Source of the DNA: Streptomyces sp. JHA26
GTDB lineage: Bacteria > Actinomycetota > Actinomycetes > Streptomycetales > Streptomycetaceae
Direction of reading: 5' to 3'
DNA length: 64,000 nt
Assembly: GCF_002005565.1 (NCBI RefSeq)
Contig: NZ_BDJC01000003.1
Coordinates: 1-64,000 of the forward strand
Every line of letters begins with the position of its first letter. Positions within the stretch are counted from its first letter, which is position 1. Shown piece by piece: positions 32,386 to 40,403 of this stretch. The notes beneath the pieces were generated by a model. It saw only the letters and a list, made by a program, of their open reading frames with translations, did no database searches and was not told the DNA's origin. Position numbers and translations under genes: made by a program.

Positions 32386-33090
32386 TCACGCGTTGCCCCG
32401 GACGCCCGCGAACTCGCCCCTGGTCCGGCGCAACGTCCGGTCGCAGGCGGCGAGATGCTTGCCCAGCGCCTCCTCGAAGGCGGTCACACCGGCCTCGTTG
32501 ACGAGCTGCCGGCGGATCGCGAGCTCGGCGGGATCCAGCCGGGCGAAGCGTTCGGCCAGTCGTGCGGCGACGGCGGCCGGGTTCTTGGCGGTCTGGTCGA
32601 TCAGTCCGACGGCCAGTGCCCGCCGCTCGGAGAGCTCGGCGCCGAACAGGACGAGCCGGCGGGCGTGGAGGCCGCCGAGCTGGCTGGTGAGGCGGTGCAG
32701 GGCCATGCCCGCCCAGACGCCGTCGTTGGTCACCGGAACGGCGATGCGCAGCCCGGGCGCGCCGATCCGGTGGTCGGCGGTGAGGAGCACGTCGAGGGCG
32801 GGACCGCTGCAGACGCCCTCGACGGTCACGATCTTGGCGAACCGGCCCTGTTCGAGTCGCCGCAGGGCCTTCTCCCAGCGGCTCACCACGTCGATGCCGA
32901 CGTCGCCGGGCCAGTTCTCCGCCGGGCCCGTGCCGTGCAGCCGGATCACCGCGCTCGTCGTGCCCCCCGCGTCCTCCAGACGGTCGCAGAGCGCGTTGAC
33001 GTCGGCGACCAGCAGGGGGCACAGCGGGCGCGTGCTGTCGATGTCGAGGGTGTGGGGGGCCGGGGCCGGGGCGAGGTTCGATGAAGACAT
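32386..33090 (-). CDS. dpgB: Enoyl-CoA hydratase-like DpgB
   Basis: A 234-residue crotonase-family protein of DpgB type, which with DpgD speeds and completes the dehydration and aromatisation on the DpgA product. The oxyanion-hole region reads VEGVCSGPALDVLLTADHRI. ATG 33090 has AGGA eight bases upstream. It lies between dpgA and dpgC in the usual order, with 115 bp to dpgA. Confidence 0.9.
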   Translation of the reverse strand: MSSSNLAPAPAPHTLDIDSTRPLCPLLVADVNALCDRLEDAGGTTSAVIRLHGTGPAENWPGDVGIDVVSRWEKALRRLEQGRFAKIVTVEGVCSGPALDVLLTADHRIGAPGLRIAVPVTNDGVWAGMALHRLTSQLGGLHARRLVLFGAELSERRALAVGLIDQTAKNPAAVAARLAERFARLDPAELAIRRQLVNEAGVTAFEEALGKHLAACDRTLRRTRGEFAGVRGNA

Positions 33091-33120
33091 GTCTGTGTCC
33101 TGATCGTCGGTGTGGGAAAG

Positions 33121-33150
33121 GCAGGGAAGGGCCGGGAAGGACCGGGAAGG
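33121..33150. repeat. Three 10-bp repeats in the dpgA-dpgB gap
   Basis: GCAGGGAAGG, GCCGGGAAGG and ACCGGGAAGG follow each other directly between dpgA and dpgB, with a fourth decayed copy after them. The purine-rich run reads CCTTCCC on the transcript and may be an untranslated spacer of no function. Confidence 0.6.
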
Positions 33151-33205
33151 GCCGAGGGCGGGAGAACCCGACAGGGGTCGTGGAGGAGGAGCGGCGCGGG
33201 GCCGT

Positions 33206-34291
33206 TCAGTAGCGGACGAGCGCCGTCTCGAGCGTCGAACCGGGGCCCATCGTCATGAGGACGCCGTAGTCGCCGGGGCGTGTCAGGCCCTCCCGCAGCT
33301 GCTGCTCGTACGAGAACAGGAAGGAGCCGCTGGAGAGGTTGCCGTAGTCGCGCAGCACGTCGGTCGTGTGCCGCACGTCGTGCCGGGTGAGACCGAGGTT
33401 GACCGACACCGAGTCGATGACCTTCTTGCCCCCGGAGTGCACCAGCCAGTGCGCGATCTGGCTGCGCCGCAGTCCGGTCCCGCCGAGCAGGGCCGAGACG
33501 ACCTCCTCGGCGTGCGCGCCCACCACGTAGGGCACGTCGCGGTCCAGGTAGAAGCTGAACTTGCCCTGCTCCTCGTCCCAGTCGTAGCGCATGGCGTCGA
33601 CGGCGTCGGGAACGATGCGGCTGGCGTACTTCAGCACCTGCGGGCCGGGCATCTCCGGGGCGTGCGAGACGGCGATCGCCGCGGAACCGTCACCGAAGAG
33701 GCTGTTGACGACGGAGGTGCGCATCGTGCCGTCGAAGACGTACGCGGCCGAGCACACCTCGACGCACACCATCATGGCGATCCTCCCCGGGTTGGCCGAG
33801 GCCCAGCCGGTGGTCGCGTTGAGGGCGTTGAGACCGGCGTTGCAGCCCATGCCGACGATGTCGAGACGGCCGCAGTCGGTGGGGATGCCCAGTTCCCGGA
33901 TGAGCAGGGCGCTGAAACCGGGCGTCAGCAGACCGGTCGAGGTCACGCAGACCAGGTAGCCGATGTCGCTGACCGCGGCTCCGATCTGCTTCAGGCAGGA
34001 CTGCAGCGCACGGGCGCCCATGTCGACGCCCCGGGCCTTGTGCTTGGCGAGCAGTTCGCCCTGCGTCTCTCCCCGCGGCCGGCCGTCGTCACCGTACGGC
34101 GGAACGGTCAGGAAACGCCGCTCTATCGCGCTGTTGAGGAAGACGGAACGAATCCGCCGGTCCTGGATCCCGTACATGTCCAGGAGATCCTGCTGGGAAT
34201 AGGAGGAATCCGGGGTAGCGGTTCCGACACCCAGAACGGTCGGGCCGTTCCGCGTCGCAGCCCAGGGGGTCGTGTCTTCACCGAGGATCAT
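33206..34291 (-). CDS. dpgA: Type III polyketide synthase DpgA (3,5-dihydroxyphenylacetyl-CoA synthase)
   Basis: A 361-residue chalcone-synthase-fold enzyme that condenses four malonyl-CoA to 3,5-dihydroxyphenylacetyl-CoA. The nucleophile is Cys150 in IVGMGCNAGLNAL. LFGDGSAAIAVSH and the closing GPGSTLETALVRY are family hallmarks, and WLVHSGGKKVIDS holds the catalytic His. ATG 34291 has GAGGGG upstream. It heads the operon dpgA-dpgB-dpgC-decarboxylase. A promoter (TTCGCA, 17 bp, TAGGCT) can be proposed in the 128-bp gap to vemR. Confidence 0.94.
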   Translation of the reverse strand: MILGEDTTPWAATRNGPTVLGVGTATPDSSYSQQDLLDMYGIQDRRIRSVFLNSAIERRFLTVPPYGDDGRPRGETQGELLAKHKARGVDMGARALQSCLKQIGAAVSDIGYLVCVTSTGLLTPGFSALLIRELGIPTDCGRLDIVGMGCNAGLNALNATTGWASANPGRIAMMVCVEVCSAAYVFDGTMRTSVVNSLFGDGSAAIAVSHAPEMPGPQVLKYASRIVPDAVDAMRYDWDEEQGKFSFYLDRDVPYVVGAHAEEVVSALLGGTGLRRSQIAHWLVHSGGKKVIDSVSVNLGLTRHDVRHTTDVLRDYGNLSSGSFLFSYEQQLREGLTRPGDYGVLMTMGPGSTLETALVRY

Positions 34292-34379
34292 TATCGTGCC
34301 CCTCGCTCGTGTCGGTGGAAAGGCCTTCGATGCTCTGTGAAAGAGTCACGGAAGAAGCCTAGTCGAGCAATTCGAAGCT

Positions 34380-34395
34380 GCGAACACCCCTCTTT
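34380..34395 (-). promoter_or_regulatory. Candidate activator site upstream of dpgA
   Basis: The minus strand reads AAAGAGGGGTGTTCGC and runs into the proposed -35 of dpgA (TTCGCA). It closely resembles AAATAGGGGTTGTATTCGC at 43568-43586 upstream of vemG, in the same orientation relative to the gene. A second G-run pair GGGGGAATAGGGGG (34423-34436) overlaps the end of vemR. VemR is the obvious candidate protein (inference). Confidence 0.5.
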
Positions 34396-34419
34396 GTGTG
34401 AAGGCAGTCACCGCGCCCT

Positions 34420-37206
34420 CTAGGGGGAATAGGGGGCCGAATCGGAAAAGGCTTCGGCGAATAAGGGGTCGGGTCCCGGAGTGGTTTTCGGCGCCTCCAG
34501 GAATATCGGGAGATCGGTGCGGTTCCGCACCCGGAGCTTCCGGTAGACCTGCGTGAGGTGCTGTTCGACCGTGCTGACGGTGATGCACAGCCGCTGCGCT
34601 ATCTGCCGGTTGCTGTGGCCCTGTGCGGCCAGCGTCCCGACCCGCCGCTCGGCCGCGCTGAGGTCCGCCGCGCGGTCGCCGCCGAGGCGAGGGCCCCCGG
34701 GGACGGACCCGGCCGGCGCCGTCCCCGCCAGACCCGGCTGCAGGGACCGGGCGAGGCGCTCCGCGTGGCACTCCCGGGCCGCCCGCCACGCGCGGCGCAG
34801 GGCCGGCCTGGCCCGCCGTGGATCGCCGGTGGCGGTGTAGGCGCTGCCGAGGTCGGCGAGGATGTGGGCGAACTCGACCCGGTCACCGGCCGCCTGCGAC
34901 GCCTCCGCGGCGTCGGTGAGCAGCGGCGGCCGCTCGTGCGGCTCCAGTGTCGCCGCGAGGTGCCGCAGTGCCCGGCCGAGGGTGCGCCCGTCGTCGGCGG
35001 GCAGGCCGTCGAGCTGTTCCTCCAGGAGCGACCGCGCCTCGTCCCGGCGGTCGAGGCGCACCAGGGCCTGGGCGGCGTCGATCCGCCACGGCACCTGGCG
35101 GGGGCCGTCGGCCCGCCAGTCACGCAGGAGCCGGCCGCAGGTCCTGAAGTCGCTCAGCGCCGCGTAGGGCCGGCCGACCGCCAGGTGGTACTGCCCGCGC
35201 GCCCGTAGGTACCGGAGGCCGAACGGCGTCTCGAGCAGCGCGGCCGGCACCGGCATGTTCAGGTGTGCGGCGGCGTCCTCCAGGCGCCCGGTCTCCACCG
35301 CGGTGGTGAGCAGACAGGCGAGCGGCGCACCGACCAGCACACCCCAATGCGCCCTGGAGCTCTCGTCCAGCGCCGCGGACGCGAGCTCGCCCGCGGCCCG
35401 CAGGTCGCCCTGGAGCAGTGCCGCGTCGGCGCGCGCCGCCGTGAACAGGCCCTGCCAGTCCGGGCCGTCCTGACCCGCCGCGTCCGCGAGCATCGGCAGG
35501 CACCACGGTGCCACCGTCGCCAGGCGCTCGGGCCCGGCCAGCGCGAGGAGGCCCAGGGAGATCCTGGACAGCGGTTCGTCGGTGCGCAGGCCCTGCCACA
35601 GGTGATCGCCCGGCACCGCCGCATCGCCCCGTACGGCCGTGAGCACGGTGTCGACGAGGGAGGCGCCCGCGCGGGGGTCGACGGGCGGGGAGGCCGGGGC
35701 GCCGGTGCCCGCGCGGCGGCGCCGGGCGGGATAGCAGAGCTCCAAACAGGCGTGCACCGCACCGAGCTCCGCGGCCTGCGGCCCGGTCGCCGTCGCGGTG
35801 AGCCGGTCGAGCGTCGTGCTCGCTTCGTCCACCCGGCCGTGCCACAGGAGGTACTCGAGCACGGCCAGGGACTGGCGCCCCGTCAGCAGACCGCGGTGCA
35901 CCGCGTCCGAGAGCGGGCCGAGGTGGCGCACGGTGCGAGCGGGTTCGACACGCCACTCGGCCTCGGCGAGCACCGCACGGCTCACGGCGCGCTGCTGCTC
36001 GTCGTCGGCGAGGGAGTGGGCCAGTTCGAGGCAGTCCAGGGCGAAGTCGACCTGGCCGCCGGCGGTCGCGCTGGCGGCGGACTCGCGCAGCACGGCCGGC
36101 GCCCATGGTTCGCGGGTCTCCCCGGCGGCGATGAGCTGATGGGCGATCGAGGTGGAACGGCCGCCCTCGGCGTGCAGCATCGCGGCGGCCCGCCGGTGCC
36201 ACGCGATGCGCCCGGGTGCCCCGAAGTCCCTGAGGACGGCTTCCTGGGCGGCCCGGTGCCGGTAGCGGCCCCGGTGCAGCAGACCCGCCGCGTCGAGCAG
36301 CTCGACGAGCGCGCGGGCCTCGATCGTGCCGACCTCGGCGAGCCGGGCGATGAACTCCGTACGGTGCGTCTCCCCGACCACGGCCACGGCCCGGGCCACG
36401 GCGAGGGCGTCCGGTTCGAGACGGTGCAGACAGCTCACGACGCGTTCGGCGAAGCGGTCGCCCACCACCAGACCGGTGGGCGGCTCCGTCCGCGCCGACC
36501 GGGTGGACGCCTCCCAGTCCTCGGCCAGCGCCCTGACGAGCAGGGGGTTGCCGCCGGTGACGGCGAAGGCACTGGCGGCGAGACTGTGCGCCACGTGCGC
36601 GTCCAGATCGTGGGCGAGCAGTGCCGCGACGCCGTCGCAGGTGAGCGGGGCGAGCCGGATCTGTGTGCAGTACGGATGGCGGGACAGCTCGGCGACCAGG
36701 TCCGCCTGCCGGGAGCCGGAGCGGTCCTGGTCGCTGAGGACCAGCATGATGCGCGACCGGCGCAGCCGCCGGGCGAGGAAGAGCAGGCACTGCAGCGAAT
36801 CGGTGTCCGCGTGGCAGACGTCGTCGACCCCGATGAGCAGCGGCTCCTCGGCACTCATGTCGAGGAAGACGCGTGAGACGCCCTCCAGGACCTCGGGCCC
36901 GACCGTGCCGTCCGCACGGACCCCGCCGCCGATGACGGCCTCGGCCCGCTGGGCGTACCCGGCGTCGGCGCCGTGCAGGAGTTGGCTGAGGAGGCCGAGG
37001 GGCAGGTGCCGTTCCGTCGGCGAGGCGGCGGCGCCGAGGAAGCGCACCCGGGCACCCGCCACCCGCTCCGCGAAGGTGTGCAGCAGTTCCGTCCTGCCGA
37101 CCGCCACCGGGCCCCGCAGGACGACGACGCTGCCGGTTCCGTGCAGACAGTTCTCCAACAGGTCGGACAGCTGCGCGAGGTGGGGTTCCCGCTCGACCAG
37201 CACCAT
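34420..37206 (-). CDS. vemR: LAL family LuxR activator VemR
   Basis: A 928-residue large ATP-binding regulator of the LuxR family. The N-terminal ATPase has an altered Walker A (GPVAVGRTE, Arg38 in place of Lys) and a Walker B-like PLLIGVDDV. A long helical middle follows, and the C-terminal LuxR helix-turn-helix (AAQGHSNRQIAQRL, STVEQHLTQVYRKL) lies at about 845-900. From memory, the venemycin cluster is switched on by an LAL activator, vemR. ATG 37206 has GAGGAGG upstream. Codon 15 from the end is TTA (34462-34464), so translation should depend on the bldA tRNA. Confidence 0.92.
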   Translation of the reverse strand: MVLVEREPHLAQLSDLLENCLHGTGSVVVLRGPVAVGRTELLHTFAERVAGARVRFLGAAASPTERHLPLGLLSQLLHGADAGYAQRAEAVIGGGVRADGTVGPEVLEGVSRVFLDMSAEEPLLIGVDDVCHADTDSLQCLLFLARRLRRSRIMLVLSDQDRSGSRQADLVAELSRHPYCTQIRLAPLTCDGVAALLAHDLDAHVAHSLAASAFAVTGGNPLLVRALAEDWEASTRSARTEPPTGLVVGDRFAERVVSCLHRLEPDALAVARAVAVVGETHRTEFIARLAEVGTIEARALVELLDAAGLLHRGRYRHRAAQEAVLRDFGAPGRIAWHRRAAAMLHAEGGRSTSIAHQLIAAGETREPWAPAVLRESAASATAGGQVDFALDCLELAHSLADDEQQRAVSRAVLAEAEWRVEPARTVRHLGPLSDAVHRGLLTGRQSLAVLEYLLWHGRVDEASTTLDRLTATATGPQAAELGAVHACLELCYPARRRRAGTGAPASPPVDPRAGASLVDTVLTAVRGDAAVPGDHLWQGLRTDEPLSRISLGLLALAGPERLATVAPWCLPMLADAAGQDGPDWQGLFTAARADAALLQGDLRAAGELASAALDESSRAHWGVLVGAPLACLLTTAVETGRLEDAAAHLNMPVPAALLETPFGLRYLRARGQYHLAVGRPYAALSDFRTCGRLLRDWRADGPRQVPWRIDAAQALVRLDRRDEARSLLEEQLDGLPADDGRTLGRALRHLAATLEPHERPPLLTDAAEASQAAGDRVEFAHILADLGSAYTATGDPRRARPALRRAWRAARECHAERLARSLQPGLAGTAPAGSVPGGPRLGGDRAADLSAAERRVGTLAAQGHSNRQIAQRLCITVSTVEQHLTQVYRKLRVRNRTDLPIFLEAPKTTPGPDPLFAEAFSDSAPYSP

Positions 37207-37372
37207 CCGTGTGCACCTCCTCGTGCCGTGACGGCTCCAGTCTGCGCGGAGCCCTCTGAAGGAGTGCTGGACGTTCTCTCCCCGAGGCCGGTGCGGTGCG
37301 CGGAGTGCCGGGTGCGCGGCGTGCGGGAGGCGCGCGGTGGGCGGGAGCGCGCGCGGGGCCGTGCACATGACG

Positions 37373-37408
37373 GACCGGCCGCGCGGAAGCTGTCCCGCGC
37401 GGCCGGTC
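37373..37408 (-). terminator. Terminator downstream of the MFS exporter gene
   Basis: A 14-bp perfect stem (37373-37386 with 37395-37408) around an 8-base loop lies just after the minus-strand MFS gene and before vemR. The remaining 165 bp to vemR should hold its promoter; I see no clear operator. Confidence 0.8.
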
Positions 37409-37439
37409 GGATGGTGGACGAAATCGTGGACCGTGGGCG

Positions 37440-38951
37440 TCACCCTCGTTCCGCCGGGGTCGCCTCCTCCCTCCGCGTGCCGGGACGCGGCCCGGGCGCG
37501 CCGTCCTTGTGGGCCGCCGGGCCCGGCAGGGGGCTCGGGTTCGTTCGGGGCAGGAGGAACACGGCGACGAGGACGGCGAAGACCAGCAGGCCGCTGTTGG
37601 ACGCGAACACCCTGCCGTACCCCTCGGTGAGCCGCTCGGCCGCGGAGTCCGACGCGGCGGCGTTCGACGTGGCGGCGGCCGCGACCGTGCTCATGGCGGC
37701 CAGTCCGATGCTGCCGCCGAGCTGGCGCGCGCTGTTGAGCAGGCCCGACGCCATGCCGGCCTCGTTCGGGGCGACCCCCGCGGTCGCGGCGTTGGCGATC
37801 GGGACGAGGAGCGGCCCGATGCCGAAGCTGGTCACCAGGGACGGACCGAGGACGTCGACCGGGAAGGTGCCGGTGGGCCTGATCAGGCTGAACCAGTACA
37901 TCCCGGCGGCGCCGATGATCCCGCCCACGACGAGCAGCTGCCGGGGCGAGAACCGGGCGAGCAGTTTCACCGCGTACAGCGACCCCACGACGAGGCCGAG
38001 GCAGAACGGCAGGAACGCGAGGCCGGCGCTCAGTGCGCCGAACCCGAGGACCTGCTGGAGGTAGAGGGAGACGAAGTAGAAGGAGGTGAAGATCGTGATG
38101 GAGACCATCATCATGTAGAGGTTCGCGCCGGCCACCGACCGGTTGGTGAGCACCCGCAGCCGCAGCAGCGGTTCCTTGGCGGCGGTGCCCTCGTAGACGA
38201 AGAAGCCGGTCAGCAGGACCGCCGCGACGGCCAGACCGCCGATCGTGCCCGCCGAGCCCCACGACTCGGTCTCGGTCCTGACGAGCGCGAAGACCAGCAG
38301 CGACGTGCCCAGGGTGGCCAGGATCGCACCGACCACGTCGAGCTTGCGGGCGGTGTCGCCCGCACCGGCCGCCGCCACGTGACGGCGCGCGAGCCACATG
38401 CCGACCAGCGCCATCGGGACGTTCACCAGCATGACCCAGCGCCAGTCGAGGTACTCGGTCAGCAGTCCGCCCACCACGACGCCGACGGCGGCACCGCCGG
38501 CCGTGACGGCGCTGTACACGCCGAAGGCCTTCCCGCGCTGCGGCCCGGCCGGGAAGCTCGTCGTCAGGACCGCGAGCGCGGCCGGGGCGATCAGCGCCGC
38601 ACCCACTCCCTGCACGGCACGCGCGGTGATCAGCTGGCCCGGGCTCTGCGCGAGGCCGCCCAGGAGCGAGGTGATGCCGAAGAGCGCGAGACCGATCAGG
38701 AGCAGGGGCCTGCGACCGAACCGGTCGGCGGCCCGTCCGCCCAGGAGCAGCAGTCCGCCGAAGGTGAGTGTGTAGGCGTTGACCACCCAGGACAGTCCCG
38801 ACTCGTCGAAGCCGAGAGCCGTGCGCATCGAGGGCAGAGCGACGTTCACCACCGAGACGTCGAGCGAGACCATCAGTTGGGCTACGGAGACGGTCCACAG
38901 GACGCCCCCGGGGCTTACGGCCCGTTCCTCTCGTGCCGAATTTTTGTACAT
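37440..38951 (-). CDS. MFS drug exporter, DHA2 (14-TMS) family
   Basis: A 503-residue permease with about 14 hydrophobic segments, the DHA2 motif LDVSVVNVALPSM at the start and GGRAADRFGRRPLL (motif A). It should export the polyketide or protect the host. ATG 38951 is the only sensible start after the upstream GTG at 39008. No ribosome site precedes it, but a -10-like TACTAT ends 7 bases before the ATG, so the message is probably leaderless. The start codon lies inside operator-like box C. Confidence 0.9.
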   Translation of the reverse strand: MYKNSAREERAVSPGGVLWTVSVAQLMVSLDVSVVNVALPSMRTALGFDESGLSWVVNAYTLTFGGLLLLGGRAADRFGRRPLLLIGLALFGITSLLGGLAQSPGQLITARAVQGVGAALIAPAALAVLTTSFPAGPQRGKAFGVYSAVTAGGAAVGVVVGGLLTEYLDWRWVMLVNVPMALVGMWLARRHVAAAGAGDTARKLDVVGAILATLGTSLLVFALVRTETESWGSAGTIGGLAVAAVLLTGFFVYEGTAAKEPLLRLRVLTNRSVAGANLYMMMVSITIFTSFYFVSLYLQQVLGFGALSAGLAFLPFCLGLVVGSLYAVKLLARFSPRQLLVVGGIIGAAGMYWFSLIRPTGTFPVDVLGPSLVTSFGIGPLLVPIANAATAGVAPNEAGMASGLLNSARQLGGSIGLAAMSTVAAAATSNAAASDSAAERLTEGYGRVFASNSGLLVFAVLVAVFLLPRTNPSPLPGPAAHKDGAPGPRPGTRREEATPAERG

Positions 38952-38987
38952 GTAAAAATAGTAGACCCGCAGGGTGGCCTTGTCGAG
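38941..38987 (-). promoter_or_regulatory. Leaderless promoter and operator-like box C of the MFS gene
   Basis: On the minus strand a -35-like CTCGAC (38987-38982), an 18-bp spacer and TACTAT (38963-38958) lead to the ATG at 38951. Box C, TTTACATGTACAAAAA on the minus strand (38956-38941), overlaps the start; it is 13 of 16 identical to boxes A and B and lies in an imperfect 20-bp palindrome (8 of 10 pairs) centred between 38950 and 38951. A repressor bound here would block transcription start. Confidence 0.6.
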
Positions 38988-39032
38988 CGGGAACGGAGGG
39001 CCCCGCACGGACGGCGCCGGGCGGGCGGGACG

Positions 39033-39692
39033 TCACGCCCCGTAGGTACGGGCGGCGCCCAGCAGCTCCGCCGTGAGCCGCGCGGTGGGTCGCACCGCCG
39101 CGCAGCAGCCCGCCGCCCAGGCGAGTGCCGCCCGGTGCTCGTGGGCGCTGAAGTCCGCGACCGCGTCGGCCGCCAGGAAGACCTCGAGGTTGTGGCTGAA
39201 CGCGTCCACCGCCGTGGTGACGCAGCCCAGGTGCGCGTACACACCGCAGATCACGAGCTGGTCGCGCCCCAGCCGCCGCAGCCGCCGCTCCAGACCGGAA
39301 CCGAAGAAGGCGCTGTAGCGCCAGGTGGACAGCACGGTGCCGCTGACGTCCGGGGCGAGCTCGCGCGCGATGGCCGCGTCCTCCAGGACGTCGTCGAGGC
39401 CCTTGCCCCAGAAGTCCGTGAGCAGTCCCCGCTCGCCCGGCGCCTGGGTGCCGGGCTGCACGGTGTGGACGACCGGCACGCCCAGCCCGCGGCACGTCGC
39501 CAGCAGGGCCGAGCAGTTGGCCAGCAGGGCGTCGAGCGGGGACGTGCCGCGGGCGTAGGGCCGCAGGAAGAAGTCCTGCATGGTGAGGACCAGCAGGACG
39601 GACCGCTCGGGGTCCACGGTCCAGTCGACCCTGTTCTCGACGTCCAGGTCCGGGCCGGGCATCGGATACGGGTGGATCACGGGGACGTCCAT
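39033..39692 (-). CDS. Isochorismatase-fold protein lacking the catalytic lysine
   Basis: A 219-residue protein very similar in pattern to PhzD and the EntB isochorismatase domain: TMQDFF with Asp40, WRYSAFFGSGLE, and CGVYAHLGCVTTAVDAF. PhzD and EntB have Lys just before WRYSAF; here it is Thr123 (LSTWRYSAF). The usual vinyl-ether hydrolysis is therefore doubtful. No isochorismate or ADIC chemistry is obvious in this polyketide pathway, although the neighbouring cluster makes salicylate by way of isochorismate. ATG 39692 has GGAGG 11 bases upstream. It follows the flavin reductase by 26 bp in one operon. Confidence 0.85.
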   Translation of the reverse strand: MDVPVIHPYPMPGPDLDVENRVDWTVDPERSVLLVLTMQDFFLRPYARGTSPLDALLANCSALLATCRGLGVPVVHTVQPGTQAPGERGLLTDFWGKGLDDVLEDAAIARELAPDVSGTVLSTWRYSAFFGSGLERRLRRLGRDQLVICGVYAHLGCVTTAVDAFSHNLEVFLAADAVADFSAHEHRAALAWAAGCCAAVRPTARLTAELLGAARTYGA

Positions 39693-39718
39693 GGTCTGCG
39701 CTGCCTCCGTCGCAGTCC

Positions 39719-40246
39719 TCAGGAGATGAAGTCGTACGACAGGAAGCCGTTCTCCATGTCCTCCGCCCAGGACCCGTACCGGCGCATGCCGTACAGCAGG
39801 GGCATCGGCCGGCGCAGCGAGGTGACCAGGGTGGCGCGGGCCATCACCACCGTGTGGTCGCCGACGGCCTGCTCGGCGGTGACCGCGCAGTCGGCGATCG
39901 TGTGCGCCGCCTCGACCAGGTGCGGACCGCCGTGCCGGGCCGGTGCCCAGGGCACCCGGTCGAACCGGTCCGCGGCCCCCGAGCCGAACAGCTCGGCGGT
40001 GGACCGGGCGTGCTGGTGGAGCAGGTTCACGGACAGCGACCCGCTGTCCAGCACGGCGCCGAGGGTGGGACTGCCGGCGCGCAGGCAGACGAGCAGGGTG
40101 GGCGGGTCGAGGGCGACGCTGCACAGGGACGTGCACGTCATCCCCCAGGGGGTGCCGTCCGGGGCCTGCGCCGTCACGACGGAGACGCCCGTGGGGAATC
40201 CGGCGAACAGGTGGCGCAGATCGGCTTCGTACCGCTGGTGCGACAT
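39719..40246 (-). CDS. Flavin reductase (HpaC-like), partner of the halogenases
   Basis: A 175-residue flavin-reductase domain protein (FAGFPTGVSVVTAQ; GMTCTSLCSVALDPPTLLVCL; SVNLLHQHARSTAELF), matching short-chain NAD(P)H:FAD reductases that supply FADH2 to halogenases. ATG 40246 has GAGGAA upstream. It lies just downstream of the two halogenase genes in the same direction, but a hairpin at 40355-40380 separates them, so it may also have its own promoter. Confidence 0.9.
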   Translation of the reverse strand: MSHQRYEADLRHLFAGFPTGVSVVTAQAPDGTPWGMTCTSLCSVALDPPTLLVCLRAGSPTLGAVLDSGSLSVNLLHQHARSTAELFGSGAADRFDRVPWAPARHGGPHLVEAAHTIADCAVTAEQAVGDHTVVMARATLVTSLRRPMPLLYGMRRYGSWAEDMENGFLSYDFIS

Positions 40247-40354
40247 GGTTCCTCACTCGCCTCGGTCACGGGGATGCGGACAGGGAGGGCCCGGAGTGCC
40301 GGACGGCCTCGTGGGGGAGAGGGGCGTGCCCACGAGGTCGTTCGGCGGGGAGGG

Positions 40355-40380
40355 GCCGGGGCCGGGAGGCCGGCCCCGGC
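40355..40380 (-). terminator. Terminator between halogenase 1 and flavin reductase
   Basis: An 11-bp perfect GC stem (40355-40365 with 40370-40380) with a 4-base loop lies 24 bp after the halogenase stop. It could attenuate read-through into the reductase gene. Confidence 0.7.
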
Positions 40381-40403
40381 GGGCCGGATCCGGGCGACCG
40401 GGA

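Noticed and set aside
32384..32386. ATG 32386 as the dpgC start
   Set aside because: It overlaps the dpgB stop, but AAGGAG stands at the right distance from ATG 32359, which is preferred.
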